Of a stretch of 64,000 nt of DNA, positions 19,701-28,247 are shown piece after piece. This DNA comes from Bacteriovoracaceae bacterium (GTDB lineage Bacteria; Bdellovibrionota; Bacteriovoracia; Bacteriovoracales; Bacteriovoracaceae): NCBI GenBank assembly GCA_024711325.1, contig JANJTC010000002.1:186001-250000 (forward strand), written 5' to 3'. Numbering within the stretch: position 1 is the first letter of the stretch; each line of letters begins with the position of its first letter. The notes under the pieces were generated by a model, which saw only the letters and a program-made list of their open reading frames with translations, was not told where the DNA came from and searched no databases. The translations under genes and the position numbers were made by a program.

Positions 19701-19891
19701 CATTGTTATTTGCTAAAGGAGAACCAGGAAAAGAAATTCTTCATCCTGTTGCTGTAGTCATCGTAGGAGGACTTCTAACTTCTACCCTTCTTGATCTTAT
19801 TGTTACACCCGTTTTATTCTGGCTCTTTGGAGAAAAGGCTTCTCAAAAGGCCATTAAAAAATATCAACGACTTAAAACTGAGGAGTTTTAA
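16757..19891 (+). CDS. CzcA/CusA-family heavy-metal efflux RND permease (second system)
   Basis: GTG start; [54 protein letters not shown]; 1044 aa. Confidence 0.92.
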   Translation: [1044 protein letters not shown]

Positions 19892-20337
19892 TGAAAGTAT
19901 TAAGTTTATGTTTTCTCATGATTTTATCTTTTTCTTTATCGGCCCATGAAGGCGGGCATGGTGAGGTTGAAGAAGGCGGAAAGTTCGGTGGAATCATGTC
20001 ACCAATTGTGGAAAAAACGGAAGCCGGTAAGGGGAATAAGGCAAAGTTCCTCTATAAGGCCGAACTTGTCAGGGCAGCCTCCGGGAAATTAAGTATGTAC
20101 ATCTTTGATGAAAAGATGAATGTAATGGATTTGAAGGATTTCTCTCCTGAAGTGCTCGCTAAACTGGAAGTTAAAAAGAAGGGAAAATTTACTTACGTGG
20201 GTGAGTTTAAGCTCAAGAAAAATGGCAATCATTTTACCGGTGAACTACCTAAGATTGAGTATAAACCTTTTAACATTGATTTTTTTCTTAAGAAAGGCAA
20301 GCAAGACCTCTTTGTTGGCTTCTCAAATTTAGACTAG
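19891..20337 (+). CDS. Small periplasmic His-rich protein in RND operon, unknown
   Basis: Signal peptide then HEGGHGEVEEGG; start codon overlaps the RND stop (TAATG). Confidence 0.7.
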   Translation: MKVLSLCFLMILSFSLSAHEGGHGEVEEGGKFGGIMSPIVEKTEAGKGNKAKFLYKAELVRAASGKLSMYIFDEKMNVMDLKDFSPEVLAKLEVKKKGKFTYVGEFKLKKNGNHFTGELPKIEYKPFNIDFFLKKGKQDLFVGFSNLD

Positions 20338-20345
20338 GTGGAACT

Positions 20346-21584
20346 ATGGGTCTCTTGATTTTAACGTTTATTTTTTCCTTTGTTGCTTCAGCGTCCATTC
20401 AGGTGGATGAGGATTATTTAAAGGCCCAGATTGAATCAACTCCTGAAATAAAGAGTTTGATGGATCGATTAACAAGCACTGAAAAATTGAAAGGTTCGCT
20501 TTCAAGATCCTTTCTTCCCAAGATAAATTTGTCCTATGGAAGAGAGAGATTCACGACCGGTCCTTACCATTCATTAAATCAGCCTTTTGGCGGTATTGAG
20601 GCGGAAGTAAATGTATTTAATTCCGGACGAGACGCCCTGGAAAATGAACGAAGAAATAAAGAGGCCCGTCTGTCACAAGTTGATGCAACTATTACTAAAG
20701 CAAAAGTATTATCTGAAGGAAGGCAGGCATTAGCTCAATATGCGTTTTTAAAGGAGATCCAGCTTATTCTGGAAGAAGCTTTAAGAATGAATGAGAAGAA
20801 CTTCTCGGGGGCCCGGAAAAGAATTAATGCAGGTCTTTCAACAAAAACTGATCTTATCGATTTTAAACAACAAAAACTTGCATTAGAGCAAGAATATGAA
20901 ACGCTAAAGTATGAACAGGGAGTTGTTTCAAGATTGCTCTCTGTCTTGCTTGGTCTTCATCCAGATGAAGCTATCCATGTTGTCTCCAAAAACATTCATC
21001 CTGAACATGGGCCACTTTTTGAATCTACAACAGATTTCTCAAATTCTAATCTTTTACAAAAAGCAGCTCTTCATTCTGAAATTGCTCGTATTGAAAATAA
21101 AACGGCTTCCAGATGGTGGGCACCCAAACTGGATATTTATGGTTACGCCCTTCGTTTTACCCAGAAAGAAAGGGAGTACAGTGATATTGGGCAACGAAAT
21201 GATGTGACATTTGGTTTTAAGTTTACTCTTCCTCTATTTGATGGAGGCGAAGGTATTGCTCAATCTGCGGCCAGTGCGGCCCAGGCAAGATCACGAGAGC
21301 ATCTCTTACGAAAACAATCTTTGATGCTAGAAAATGAGACAGGGAATGCCACCAGAAAATTAGAACTTGCCCATAAACTCATTCATGGCGCGGAGGAGAG
21401 TGTTAAGCTTATGTCAGAATACCGTGAGGGTATTATGAGCGAATATTCTAAAGGAATAAAAAACTCCCCGGATGTACTCCAGGCAAATCAACGTTGGATT
21501 GAAGCAAAGACTAAATTTGCTGAAGTAAAAAGAGATTATCAAATCGCCAAGACGGAAGCTCTCTATTTGATAGGACTTAAATAA
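20346..21584 (+). CDS. TolC-family outer-membrane factor (second RND system)
   Basis: Signal peptide, OEP coiled-coil repeats, SRWWAPKLDIYGYALRF. Confidence 0.85.
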   Translation: MGLLILTFIFSFVASASIQVDEDYLKAQIESTPEIKSLMDRLTSTEKLKGSLSRSFLPKINLSYGRERFTTGPYHSLNQPFGGIEAEVNVFNSGRDALENERRNKEARLSQVDATITKAKVLSEGRQALAQYAFLKEIQLILEEALRMNEKNFSGARKRINAGLSTKTDLIDFKQQKLALEQEYETLKYEQGVVSRLLSVLLGLHPDEAIHVVSKNIHPEHGPLFESTTDFSNSNLLQKAALHSEIARIENKTASRWWAPKLDIYGYALRFTQKEREYSDIGQRNDVTFGFKFTLPLFDGGEGIAQSAASAAQARSREHLLRKQSLMLENETGNATRKLELAHKLIHGAEESVKLMSEYREGIMSEYSKGIKNSPDVLQANQRWIEAKTKFAEVKRDYQIAKTEALYLIGLK

Positions 21585-21629
21585 TGCCAATAAAGATGAG
21601 ATGGTTTATTCTGTTTTAGCAATAGAAAT

Positions 21630-22937
21630 ATGCAAAATAAGGAGCTAGTGGTGATTTCCACCAAAGAGCAATGGAAGATTTGGTCTCATGTGGCCGCTCA
21701 TAGTTTTGGTGGTCCGGCAGGTCAAATAGCTGTTATTCACAAGTTGGTTGTTGAAGATAAGAAATTAATCTCAGAAGAGCGCTTTCTGCATGCCCTAAAT
21801 TTTTGCATGCTTCTTCCGGGTCCAGAAGCTCAGCAATTGGCCACTTATATGGGGTGGTTGATGAATAAGTGGAGAGGAGGCCTGATTGCTGGAGGGCTCT
21901 TTATCCTTCCGGGGTTTCTTTCTATCCTTGCCTTGTCTTATCTCTATGTCATTTATAATGATGTTCCTTTCATTCAGGGTTTGTTTTATGGAATGAAGCC
22001 AGCCATTATTGCGATTGTCACCTCGGCCTTATACCGAATTTCGAAAAAGTCTTTAAAAAATAGCTTCTATTGGGGCATGGCAATCTTTGCATTCATCTCA
22101 TTATTTTTCTTCAATATTTCTTTTCCCATTGTGGTTGTTTTATCCGGACTCCTGGGTGTGATCTATGGAAAAGTATTTGCTCATCATGAATTAATCAGTG
22201 ACCTGGGGTCTCTACCAAGACCGGCCTTCTCTCAGACTCTTAAAACTCTTTTTGTATGGATTCTCGTTTGGATTGCTCCCATTATCCTTACTCTCATGAT
22301 CTTTGGAGAGGATTCAACTTTTCATGCCCTGAACTTATTCTTCAGTAAAATGTCGATGGTCACTTTTGGTGGCGCTTATGCGGCCTTAAGTTATGTGGCC
22401 CAAAAGACAGTGGAAGTTTACAGCTGGCTACAAGGATCAGAAATGCTGGATGGTCTTGCCATGGCCGAAACCACACCCGGTCCACTGATTCAAACAGTAC
22501 AATTTGTCGGTTTTATGGGGGCCTACCGATTTCCCGACGTAAGTTCACCATTCTTGGCAGCATTTATTGGCTCAGTGCTGACGACCTGGATGACCTTTGC
22601 GCCTTGTTTCTTATGGATATTTACCTTCGCGCCTTATGTCGAATTTATTCGAGGGCAGAAAGTTTTTACGGATGCTCTCCAGGCAATTACAGCTTCTGTG
22701 GTAGGGGTGATTTTTAATTTATCTGTCTGGTTTGTGCTTAAAGCACTTTTTTTTAAATCACAAGAAGTGAACTTTGGTCCATTGGATTTTGAGTACCCGG
22801 TTTTAACTACCATTGATTTCTTTGCGACTGGGATTTGTTTGGTGGCCTTACTGCTTCAATTTAAATTTAAGCAAGGCCTGTTTACTGTATTAGGGACATG
22901 TACAGCTTTAGGCATTATTATTCGGTATATTTTTTAG
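21630..22937 (+). CDS. chrA: Chromate transporter, two-domain ChrA
   Basis: SFGGPAGQIAVIHKLVVEDKKLISEERFLHALNFCMLLPGPEAQQLATYMGWL; second repeat TFGGAYAALSYV...TPGPLIQTVQFVGFMGAY. Confidence 0.95.
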   Translation: MQNKELVVISTKEQWKIWSHVAAHSFGGPAGQIAVIHKLVVEDKKLISEERFLHALNFCMLLPGPEAQQLATYMGWLMNKWRGGLIAGGLFILPGFLSILALSYLYVIYNDVPFIQGLFYGMKPAIIAIVTSALYRISKKSLKNSFYWGMAIFAFISLFFFNISFPIVVVLSGLLGVIYGKVFAHHELISDLGSLPRPAFSQTLKTLFVWILVWIAPIILTLMIFGEDSTFHALNLFFSKMSMVTFGGAYAALSYVAQKTVEVYSWLQGSEMLDGLAMAETTPGPLIQTVQFVGFMGAYRFPDVSSPFLAAFIGSVLTTWMTFAPCFLWIFTFAPYVEFIRGQKVFTDALQAITASVVGVIFNLSVWFVLKALFFKSQEVNFGPLDFEYPVLTTIDFFATGICLVALLLQFKFKQGLFTVLGTCTALGIIIRYIF

Positions 22938-23545
22938 GCCTTCCCCAGGAAGGCCGTTGATGCGATCACATATTGTAAGATATTACTCAGGGTAATAATC
23001 CCGGTCAGTTCCCGTTTATGGTTAATAATGGGAAGAGCGTTTATTCTTTCTTTTAGAAGAATAATAGCTATTTCATTCACGGTTGCGTGCTCTTCACACA
23101 CAATAATTTTATTGGTCATAATGTCATTACAGGATTTGTTTTCAACTTTTCCGGCCAGTTCTCGATCTGATATCATCCCAACAATCATTCCCTTATCATC
23201 AATCACTGGCAAATGACGAAACCTATACTTATTGAGTAGTGCCTGTGCTTCAAAAACCGAAGAATTATGGGAGATGACTATAACTGGATAGGTCATGATA
23301 TCTTTGGCGTGGTGGCGTTTACGTTGCTCTTCAAAAGTCTTGGTGGCCTGTTTGTAGACCTCCAGTTTTTGATAAGATTTCTTTAATCCCTCATCTTGTT
23401 TGACTTCCTCCAGCACTTCTTTAAATTCATCGACTTCATTAAGTTTACTGAGCGAATTAACTGGAGGGATTCCGGTCCTGGCAGCGGAGGATGTAGGGTG
23501 AACCAGGGGAGAGAATTGACCATTAAAAACCACTAAAAAACTCAT
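22934..23545 (-). CDS. Tandem CBS-domain protein
   Basis: KDIMTYPVIVISHNSSVFEAQALLNKYRFRHLPVIDDKGMIVGMISDRELAG; second CBS repeat. Confidence 0.9.
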   Translation of the reverse strand: MSFLVVFNGQFSPLVHPTSSAARTGIPPVNSLSKLNEVDEFKEVLEEVKQDEGLKKSYQKLEVYKQATKTFEEQRKRHHAKDIMTYPVIVISHNSSVFEAQALLNKYRFRHLPVIDDKGMIVGMISDRELAGKVENKSCNDIMTNKIIVCEEHATVNEIAIILLKERINALPIINHKRELTGIITLSNILQYVIASTAFLGKA

Positions 23546-23681
23546 AAATCCATTGTAAGTTAAAAAAGATACGGAAACATGATAAATATTAGAGTTTTTT
23601 TTTATTAAAGGAGCAAAATGGCAGGTAAATCGGTTAGGATATTATCGTAGATTCTATAAATACATATTTTAGGGGATTGAA

Positions 23682-24047
23682 ATGAACATTCAGGTAAATA
23701 CGGACCACAATATTGAAGGAAGCTCAGAACTAAATAGCTACATTGATAGCAGCTTATCCGAGCACTTTGAAAGATTTAAAAATGCTATTACTCGTATTGA
23801 AGTTCACTTATCAGATGAAAACGGCGGCAAGACATCTTCCAATGATAAGCGTTGCTTATTAGAAGCTCGCATTGCTAACCACCAGCCAGTTGTTGTCAGT
23901 CATAACGCTGATACCATTCATCAAGCAATTGAAGGTGCTTCTGACAAACTTTTGCGCTCCCTCGATACAATGGTCGGAAGATTAACTGATCGTACTAGCG
24001 CCAAAGATCTTCTCGTTGAAGAAGTTATTGTTGATGATGAGGAATAA
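23682..24047 (+). CDS. HPF/RaiA-type ribosome hibernation/sigma-54 modulation protein
   Basis: MNIQVNTDHNIEGSSELNSYIDSSLSEHFERFKNAITRIEVHLSDENG. Confidence 0.87.
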   Translation: MNIQVNTDHNIEGSSELNSYIDSSLSEHFERFKNAITRIEVHLSDENGGKTSSNDKRCLLEARIANHQPVVVSHNADTIHQAIEGASDKLLRSLDTMVGRLTDRTSAKDLLVEEVIVDDEE

Positions 24048-24053
24048 ATAGTC

Positions 24054-24085
24054 GGCAGGATTTAATCGTCCTGCCAGATTTTATA
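24054..24085 (+). terminator. Putative intrinsic terminator after hpf-like gene
   Basis: GGCAGGA-TTTAATCG-TCCTGCC followed by AGATTTTAT. Confidence 0.6.
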
Positions 24086-24094
24086 ATAGAAACA

Positions 24095-24174
24095 GGTGAT
24101 GGATTCCCACCTTATAACCGCCGTAAGTGTCGCTAAAACGACCGCTGATGATTCCTACTATTCGTAGGAGACCT
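24095..24174 (+). promoter_or_regulatory. Fluoride (crcB) riboswitch with RBS-sequestering expression platform
   Basis: GGTGATGGATTCCCACC-TTAT-AACCGCC...GCTGATGATTCCTAC matches the fluoride aptamer consensus; TCCTAC-TATTC-GTAGGA hairpin covers the SD; next gene is CLC-F-like. Confidence 0.93.
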
Positions 24175-25338
24175 ATGCCTAAAATTTTCAAAATATCCGC
24201 AATGGCCATGTTTATAGGTTTGGTCTCTGCTATTTTTTCATCTCTGTTCCTTCACCTTTTAGCTTATGCAAGCACTTTTAGATCAGAGCATCCTTATCTG
24301 ATCTGGGGATTGCCGGTCTTTGGTTTAATATTCGCTTTAATCTTAAAAAAAATACCTCATCACATTAACCAGGGTGTTCCTTACATCCTGGAGGAAATAG
24401 AAAACGATCAAGCGAAGGTCTCTACATGGATGGCCCCCTTTATTTTATTGTCCTCTCTCGGAACCCATCTTTTTGGAGGTTCGGCAGGGCGAGAAGGGGT
24501 GGGAGTAATTATGGGGGCGAGTGCTGCTCATTATCTCCCTAAATTTAATAAATCATTTTCACGGATGCGCCCTTTTCTCATTTATGGCGGAATCGCTGCT
24601 GGTTTTTCTTCCATCTTTGGAACACCCTTGACGGCCATTATTTTCGCTTTTGAGCTTAATGCTTTTAAACATTGGAAGAAACTGGAATTAATTTTTTGTG
24701 CTGTCATCTCGGCTTTTAGCGCACTGATTATTCAGAATATTCTAGGACCATCTCATCAGCACTTTCAGGTTTCTTTTGATTTCAATAAAGAGCTACTGTT
24801 TTATGGAGTCATCGTTATTTTTTCTTCTGGAATCGGGGCCAATATCTTTTATTGGGGGCTTAAAGGTTATACAAAACTCATTTCCACACTGTTTCCCGAG
24901 CTTGTGCAAAAGCTGTTTATGGGTGGTCTATTGATTAGTAGTTTAGTTTTTTTTACAGATAGCTACCAATATATCGGTATTGGCACTGACACCATCGCCA
25001 GGTCTTTTCTTTCTGAGATGAGTCACTTTGATTTTATCATGAAGTGTTTACTTACTGTCATGACTCTATCGGTTGGTTTTAAAGGTGGGGAAGTCACACC
25101 GCTACTATTTATGGGCGCGACACTTTCTAATGGAATGGCGGGCCTTTTTGGTTTAAGAAACTTTGGTCTAAGTTCTTCTCTTGGTATGGTAAGTTTATTT
25201 GGGGCCGTCACCGGGACGCCTTTTGCGTCTGCCATGATGGGAGCGGAATTATTTGGATGGCAGGTTGGCGTAGTGGCATTTTTGACTTGCTTTGGGGCAA
25301 GGCTGTTTATGGCCAAAAGATCAGTTTATAGACACTAA
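24175..25338 (+). CDS. CLC-family fluoride exporter (CLC-F/EriC-F)
   Basis: GGSAGREGVGVIMGASAAHYLPK; fluoride riboswitch in leader; ATG 24175 preferred over track start 24127, which lies in the aptamer. Confidence 0.9.
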   Translation: MPKIFKISAMAMFIGLVSAIFSSLFLHLLAYASTFRSEHPYLIWGLPVFGLIFALILKKIPHHINQGVPYILEEIENDQAKVSTWMAPFILLSSLGTHLFGGSAGREGVGVIMGASAAHYLPKFNKSFSRMRPFLIYGGIAAGFSSIFGTPLTAIIFAFELNAFKHWKKLELIFCAVISAFSALIIQNILGPSHQHFQVSFDFNKELLFYGVIVIFSSGIGANIFYWGLKGYTKLISTLFPELVQKLFMGGLLISSLVFFTDSYQYIGIGTDTIARSFLSEMSHFDFIMKCLLTVMTLSVGFKGGEVTPLLFMGATLSNGMAGLFGLRNFGLSSSLGMVSLFGAVTGTPFASAMMGAELFGWQVGVVAFLTCFGARLFMAKRSVYRH

Positions 25339-25354
25339 CTTTTGAGAGGTTATT

Positions 25355-25885
25355 ATGAATCCCTGGCACGATGTGGATCTGGAATTTAATGGAAAGAATG
25401 AACTCAATTGTATTATAGAAATTCCTGCAGGATCAAAAATCAAATACGAGATTGATAAAAAAAGTGGTCTACTTAAAGTTGACCGTATCCTCTATAGTTC
25501 AGTCCATTATCCCTGTAATTATGGGCTATTCTCCCAAACATATTGTGATGATGGGGATCCATTGGATGTTCTGGTTATTGGGCAATTACCTGTGGCACCG
25601 CTTTCTATAATGCGAGTTCGTCCCATTGGGGTGATGCGGATGCTTGACCAGGGCAAAGGTGATGACAAGGTCATTTCCGTTCACATCGATGATCCTGAGT
25701 ATCATCATATCAATTCAATTAAAGAAATTGCGGCTCATAAAATAAATGAAATCCGACGTTTTTTTGAAAGTTACAAAGAACTTGAAAAAAAGAGTGTTGA
25801 AATCCTATCAATTGATGGCGAGCTCGAAGCGATTAAAGTCATTCAAGAATCAATTGCCTTTTATAAGTCCAGTTTTAATCTCTAA
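25355..25885 (+). CDS. ppa: Family I inorganic pyrophosphatase
   Basis: HYPCNYGLFSQTYCDDGDPLDVLVIGQLPV; 16 bp downstream of the CLC gene. Confidence 0.95.
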   Translation: MNPWHDVDLEFNGKNELNCIIEIPAGSKIKYEIDKKSGLLKVDRILYSSVHYPCNYGLFSQTYCDDGDPLDVLVIGQLPVAPLSIMRVRPIGVMRMLDQGKGDDKVISVHIDDPEYHHINSIKEIAAHKINEIRRFFESYKELEKKSVEILSIDGELEAIKVIQESIAFYKSSFNL

Positions 25886-25892
25886 TAAAGAA

Positions 25893-25925
25893 GGGGCCCT
25901 TACGGGCCCCGAGGATTCGTTTTTA
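25893..25925 (+). terminator. Intrinsic terminator of the CLC-F/ppa operon
   Basis: GGGGCCC-TTAC-GGGCCCC followed by GAGGATTCGTTTTTA. Confidence 0.75.
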
Positions 25926-26528
25926 AAGTGAACAAGCGCCTAAGTAGTCATCATGATTAATGTGTGCTTTTAGAGCGGGGCAAGCAACCACAATGGTATG
26001 TGAAGAGGCATTGGCCATATGGCAGATCTTCACTTTTGATACCTTGTTAATTACTTTTCCTTTTTTCACAAATTTTTTAGTCCACAAGTACTGCGCGTCC
26101 AGGTTGCTGCACTTAGCGGCGTAAGCTTCTTCAAGCGTAGGCGCTGGAACTGATTCATCAACAGGAACGGTTGGGTCACCTGTTTCATCCACCGGATCAG
26201 TTGAACCACCTGATCCATCAGTCCCGTCATCAACAATCACTTCTCCGTTATCAGCTGGTGGATTGACCCAAAGGTCCGGATTGGCCACACACTGAGAAAA
26301 GACAGGTTCTTCTCCTTCCAGAGCTTCGGGTTCATAAGCTGGCTGACAAATATCCACCAGCTGCTGACACGAATTTAGATCCTTGGCCTCAGCACAATAA
26401 GCATCGGCCCCCTCAATCATCTCCTCCGTTGGGAAGAACTCATCTTGATTACAAGACGAGACCAGAACGGAAAAGGATAGAGCGAGAATAAGACCCACTT
26501 GTCCGTTGTTTAAACTACTGAATTTCAT
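25923..26528 (-). CDS. Lipoprotein, unknown function
   Basis: Lipobox VSSCNQ; acidic Thr/Pro/Gly-rich linker. Confidence 0.6.
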   Translation of the reverse strand: MKFSSLNNGQVGLILALSFSVLVSSCNQDEFFPTEEMIEGADAYCAEAKDLNSCQQLVDICQPAYEPEALEGEEPVFSQCVANPDLWVNPPADNGEVIVDDGTDGSGGSTDPVDETGDPTVPVDESVPAPTLEEAYAAKCSNLDAQYLWTKKFVKKGKVINKVSKVKICHMANASSHTIVVACPALKAHINHDDYLGACSL

Positions 26529-26766
26529 AAATGCTCCGTAGAGCGTAAGGTGCTGTTAAAAGTTAGTCCTTAACTTTAGGTCCAGACCTTGCGGCTTCTC
26601 TCGATTTCGTTCTTCCATAAACGTGCTGCATGAATAAACGTCCAACAACAAAATCGAGAAAAAATGTTCGTAAGAGGAGTGTATGCTTAATTTTTAAGCT
26701 TTTGAGGTATCTTTATTTTTTGTTTTAAATCACAGGTTTAGGAACATCACAATTTTTATACGACTT

Positions 26767-26794
26767 GGAATTGAGGTTTTATTGCCTCAATTCC
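26767..26794 (-). terminator. Hairpin downstream of ParB-like gene (possible terminator)
   Basis: Perfect 10-bp stem GGAATTGAGG/CCTCAATTCC, 8-nt loop; no strong U tract. Confidence 0.4.
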
Positions 26795-26815
26795 TTGGCG
26801 ACTTCCCATTAAATT

Positions 26816-27691
26816 TTATTGTAAGGAATCCATTTCAAGCTCTTGGTCTCTGTGATGTGAAGGGAAATTATCTTCATCAGAAAATTTCACCAGTTCACCA
26901 AAAAGTTCCTGGGTCTCCTCTGGAAAACTCGAAATTTCGATTCCTTCAATTTGCAGTTGTTTAAATTTTTTAATGAGTTTTTTTAAACCCATATCAATTT
27001 CCTGAAACTCTTTTTGATGAGGAAGATTAGGAGTGGCAGTGATGGCCTCATCCACCCCTTGAGTTTTCGCAATCTTTACAAATTTTTTAATTTCCCGAAC
27101 CGGTAGATCTTTCAAGTGGGAGATGACTTTTTTCTGGTCTTCCTTATTCAGTTTGACGATTTCATTGGTTTGACTAAGCGAGAGCTCGCCTTTTAAGCGG
27201 GCCTCTTTCACTACCCCTGATGCCATTTCATCCCGATTAATGGCCTCATGGATTTGTTTAGGAGAAAGACCGGTTTTTTCAGAAACCATATTGAGGAATT
27301 TTTCAGCAGGTAAAACAACTTTTTTAACTTCACTCTCTGGAGCTTCTTTTACTATATCTGACTCTGGATTTAGTTTCTGATAAATCTCTTTTGCCCGTCG
27401 AAGGTGGGATTCAATTTCTAATTTTGACAGATCTTTACGGACCAGATTCTCATCAATGGATACTAATTCTTTTTCCAAAGGATTCCGGTCGATCACCATT
27501 ACCGGGGCTTCTGTGTAACCAAGATTTAAAAGTGCTTGGTAGCGGCGAGCACCGGCCAGAATGACGTTATCAGGGGATATTACCAAAGGAGCAATGAGCC
27601 CTAAGGTTTGAATGGATTTTTCAAGTTCAGTGACATCAGTTCCTAAACGTAAATAGGGATTAGTTGCTTTAAGCTCTGAGAGCTTTCTCAT
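26816..27691 (-). CDS. ParB/Spo0J-like N-terminal domain protein, no ParA neighbour
   Basis: LGTDVTELEKSIQTLGLIAPLVISPDNVILAGARRYQALLNLGYTEAPVMVI, DENLVRKDLSKLEIESHLRRAKEIYQKL; internal ATG 27691 looks like the real start. Confidence 0.82.
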   Translation of the reverse strand: MRKLSELKATNPYLRLGTDVTELEKSIQTLGLIAPLVISPDNVILAGARRYQALLNLGYTEAPVMVIDRNPLEKELVSIDENLVRKDLSKLEIESHLRRAKEIYQKLNPESDIVKEAPESEVKKVVLPAEKFLNMVSEKTGLSPKQIHEAINRDEMASGVVKEARLKGELSLSQTNEIVKLNKEDQKKVISHLKDLPVREIKKFVKIAKTQGVDEAITATPNLPHQKEFQEIDMGLKKLIKKFKQLQIEGIEISSFPEETQELFGELVKFSDEDNFPSHHRDQELEMDSLQ

Positions 27692-27946
27692 TTCCACTTG
27701 GACTCCTCGAATAAATGATTGTTCTGTTATGTTGCTCTGGTGAAGCCTTTTTGTCAGGTAAAAGAACTTCACAAAACCTGACATCAAGTGAATAAAGTTA
27801 ATTTACCAGTATGATCTCAGGGGTATGGAGCGATACCTTCTCAATTTGTCAGCTAAAGTTGAAATTATTTATTTACTTATTTTTTGATTCTTTCTCCTTG
27901 TTTATGATTGTTAGTTGATTCCGATCTTCTTTCTAAAGGAGTTTTT

Positions 27947-28246
27947 ATGGATTCTTTAAATATTGAAATGCCTCTGGTTTCTCAATGTGCCGTTCATGAA
28001 TGTACTTACAACTTAAATAGTAGTTGCCACGCAAAGGCGATCACCATTGGGGATGGTAGTCATCCGGGTTGTGATACTTTTTTTAGTCTGGATGAACATT
28101 GTAAAGAGCAAAACCGACAGGCAGGAGTAGGGGCCTGTAAAGTGAACGATTGCATTCACAATGAGGACTTTGAATGCATGGCCAGGAATATTAATGTTGG
28201 TTTTTCAGGAGATGATATAAATTGTTTAACTTTTAAGGCCAGTTAA
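27947..28246 (+). CDS. DUF1540 domain protein
   Basis: Two repeats of C-x3-C-x2-N-x(n)-C-x-A-x-x-I/N; RBS AAAGGAG before ATG 27947. Confidence 0.8.
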   Translation: MDSLNIEMPLVSQCAVHECTYNLNSSCHAKAITIGDGSHPGCDTFFSLDEHCKEQNRQAGVGACKVNDCIHNEDFECMARNINVGFSGDDINCLTFKAS

Positions 28247-28247
28247 G

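Noticed and set aside
22938-22956. GGCCTTCC-CCA-GGAAGGCC hairpin between chrA and the CBS gene
   Set aside because: Lies in the 3' end of the CBS coding sequence and no U tract follows on either strand; not called as a terminator.
24127-24174. Upstream start of the CLC ORF at 24127
   Set aside because: This part is the riboswitch aptamer and RBS; ATG 24175 has the SD sequence.
26559-26577. AAAGTTA-GTCCT-TAACTTT inverted repeat upstream of the lipoprotein gene
   Set aside because: AT-rich 7-bp dyad, single copy, no recognised regulator; could be chance.
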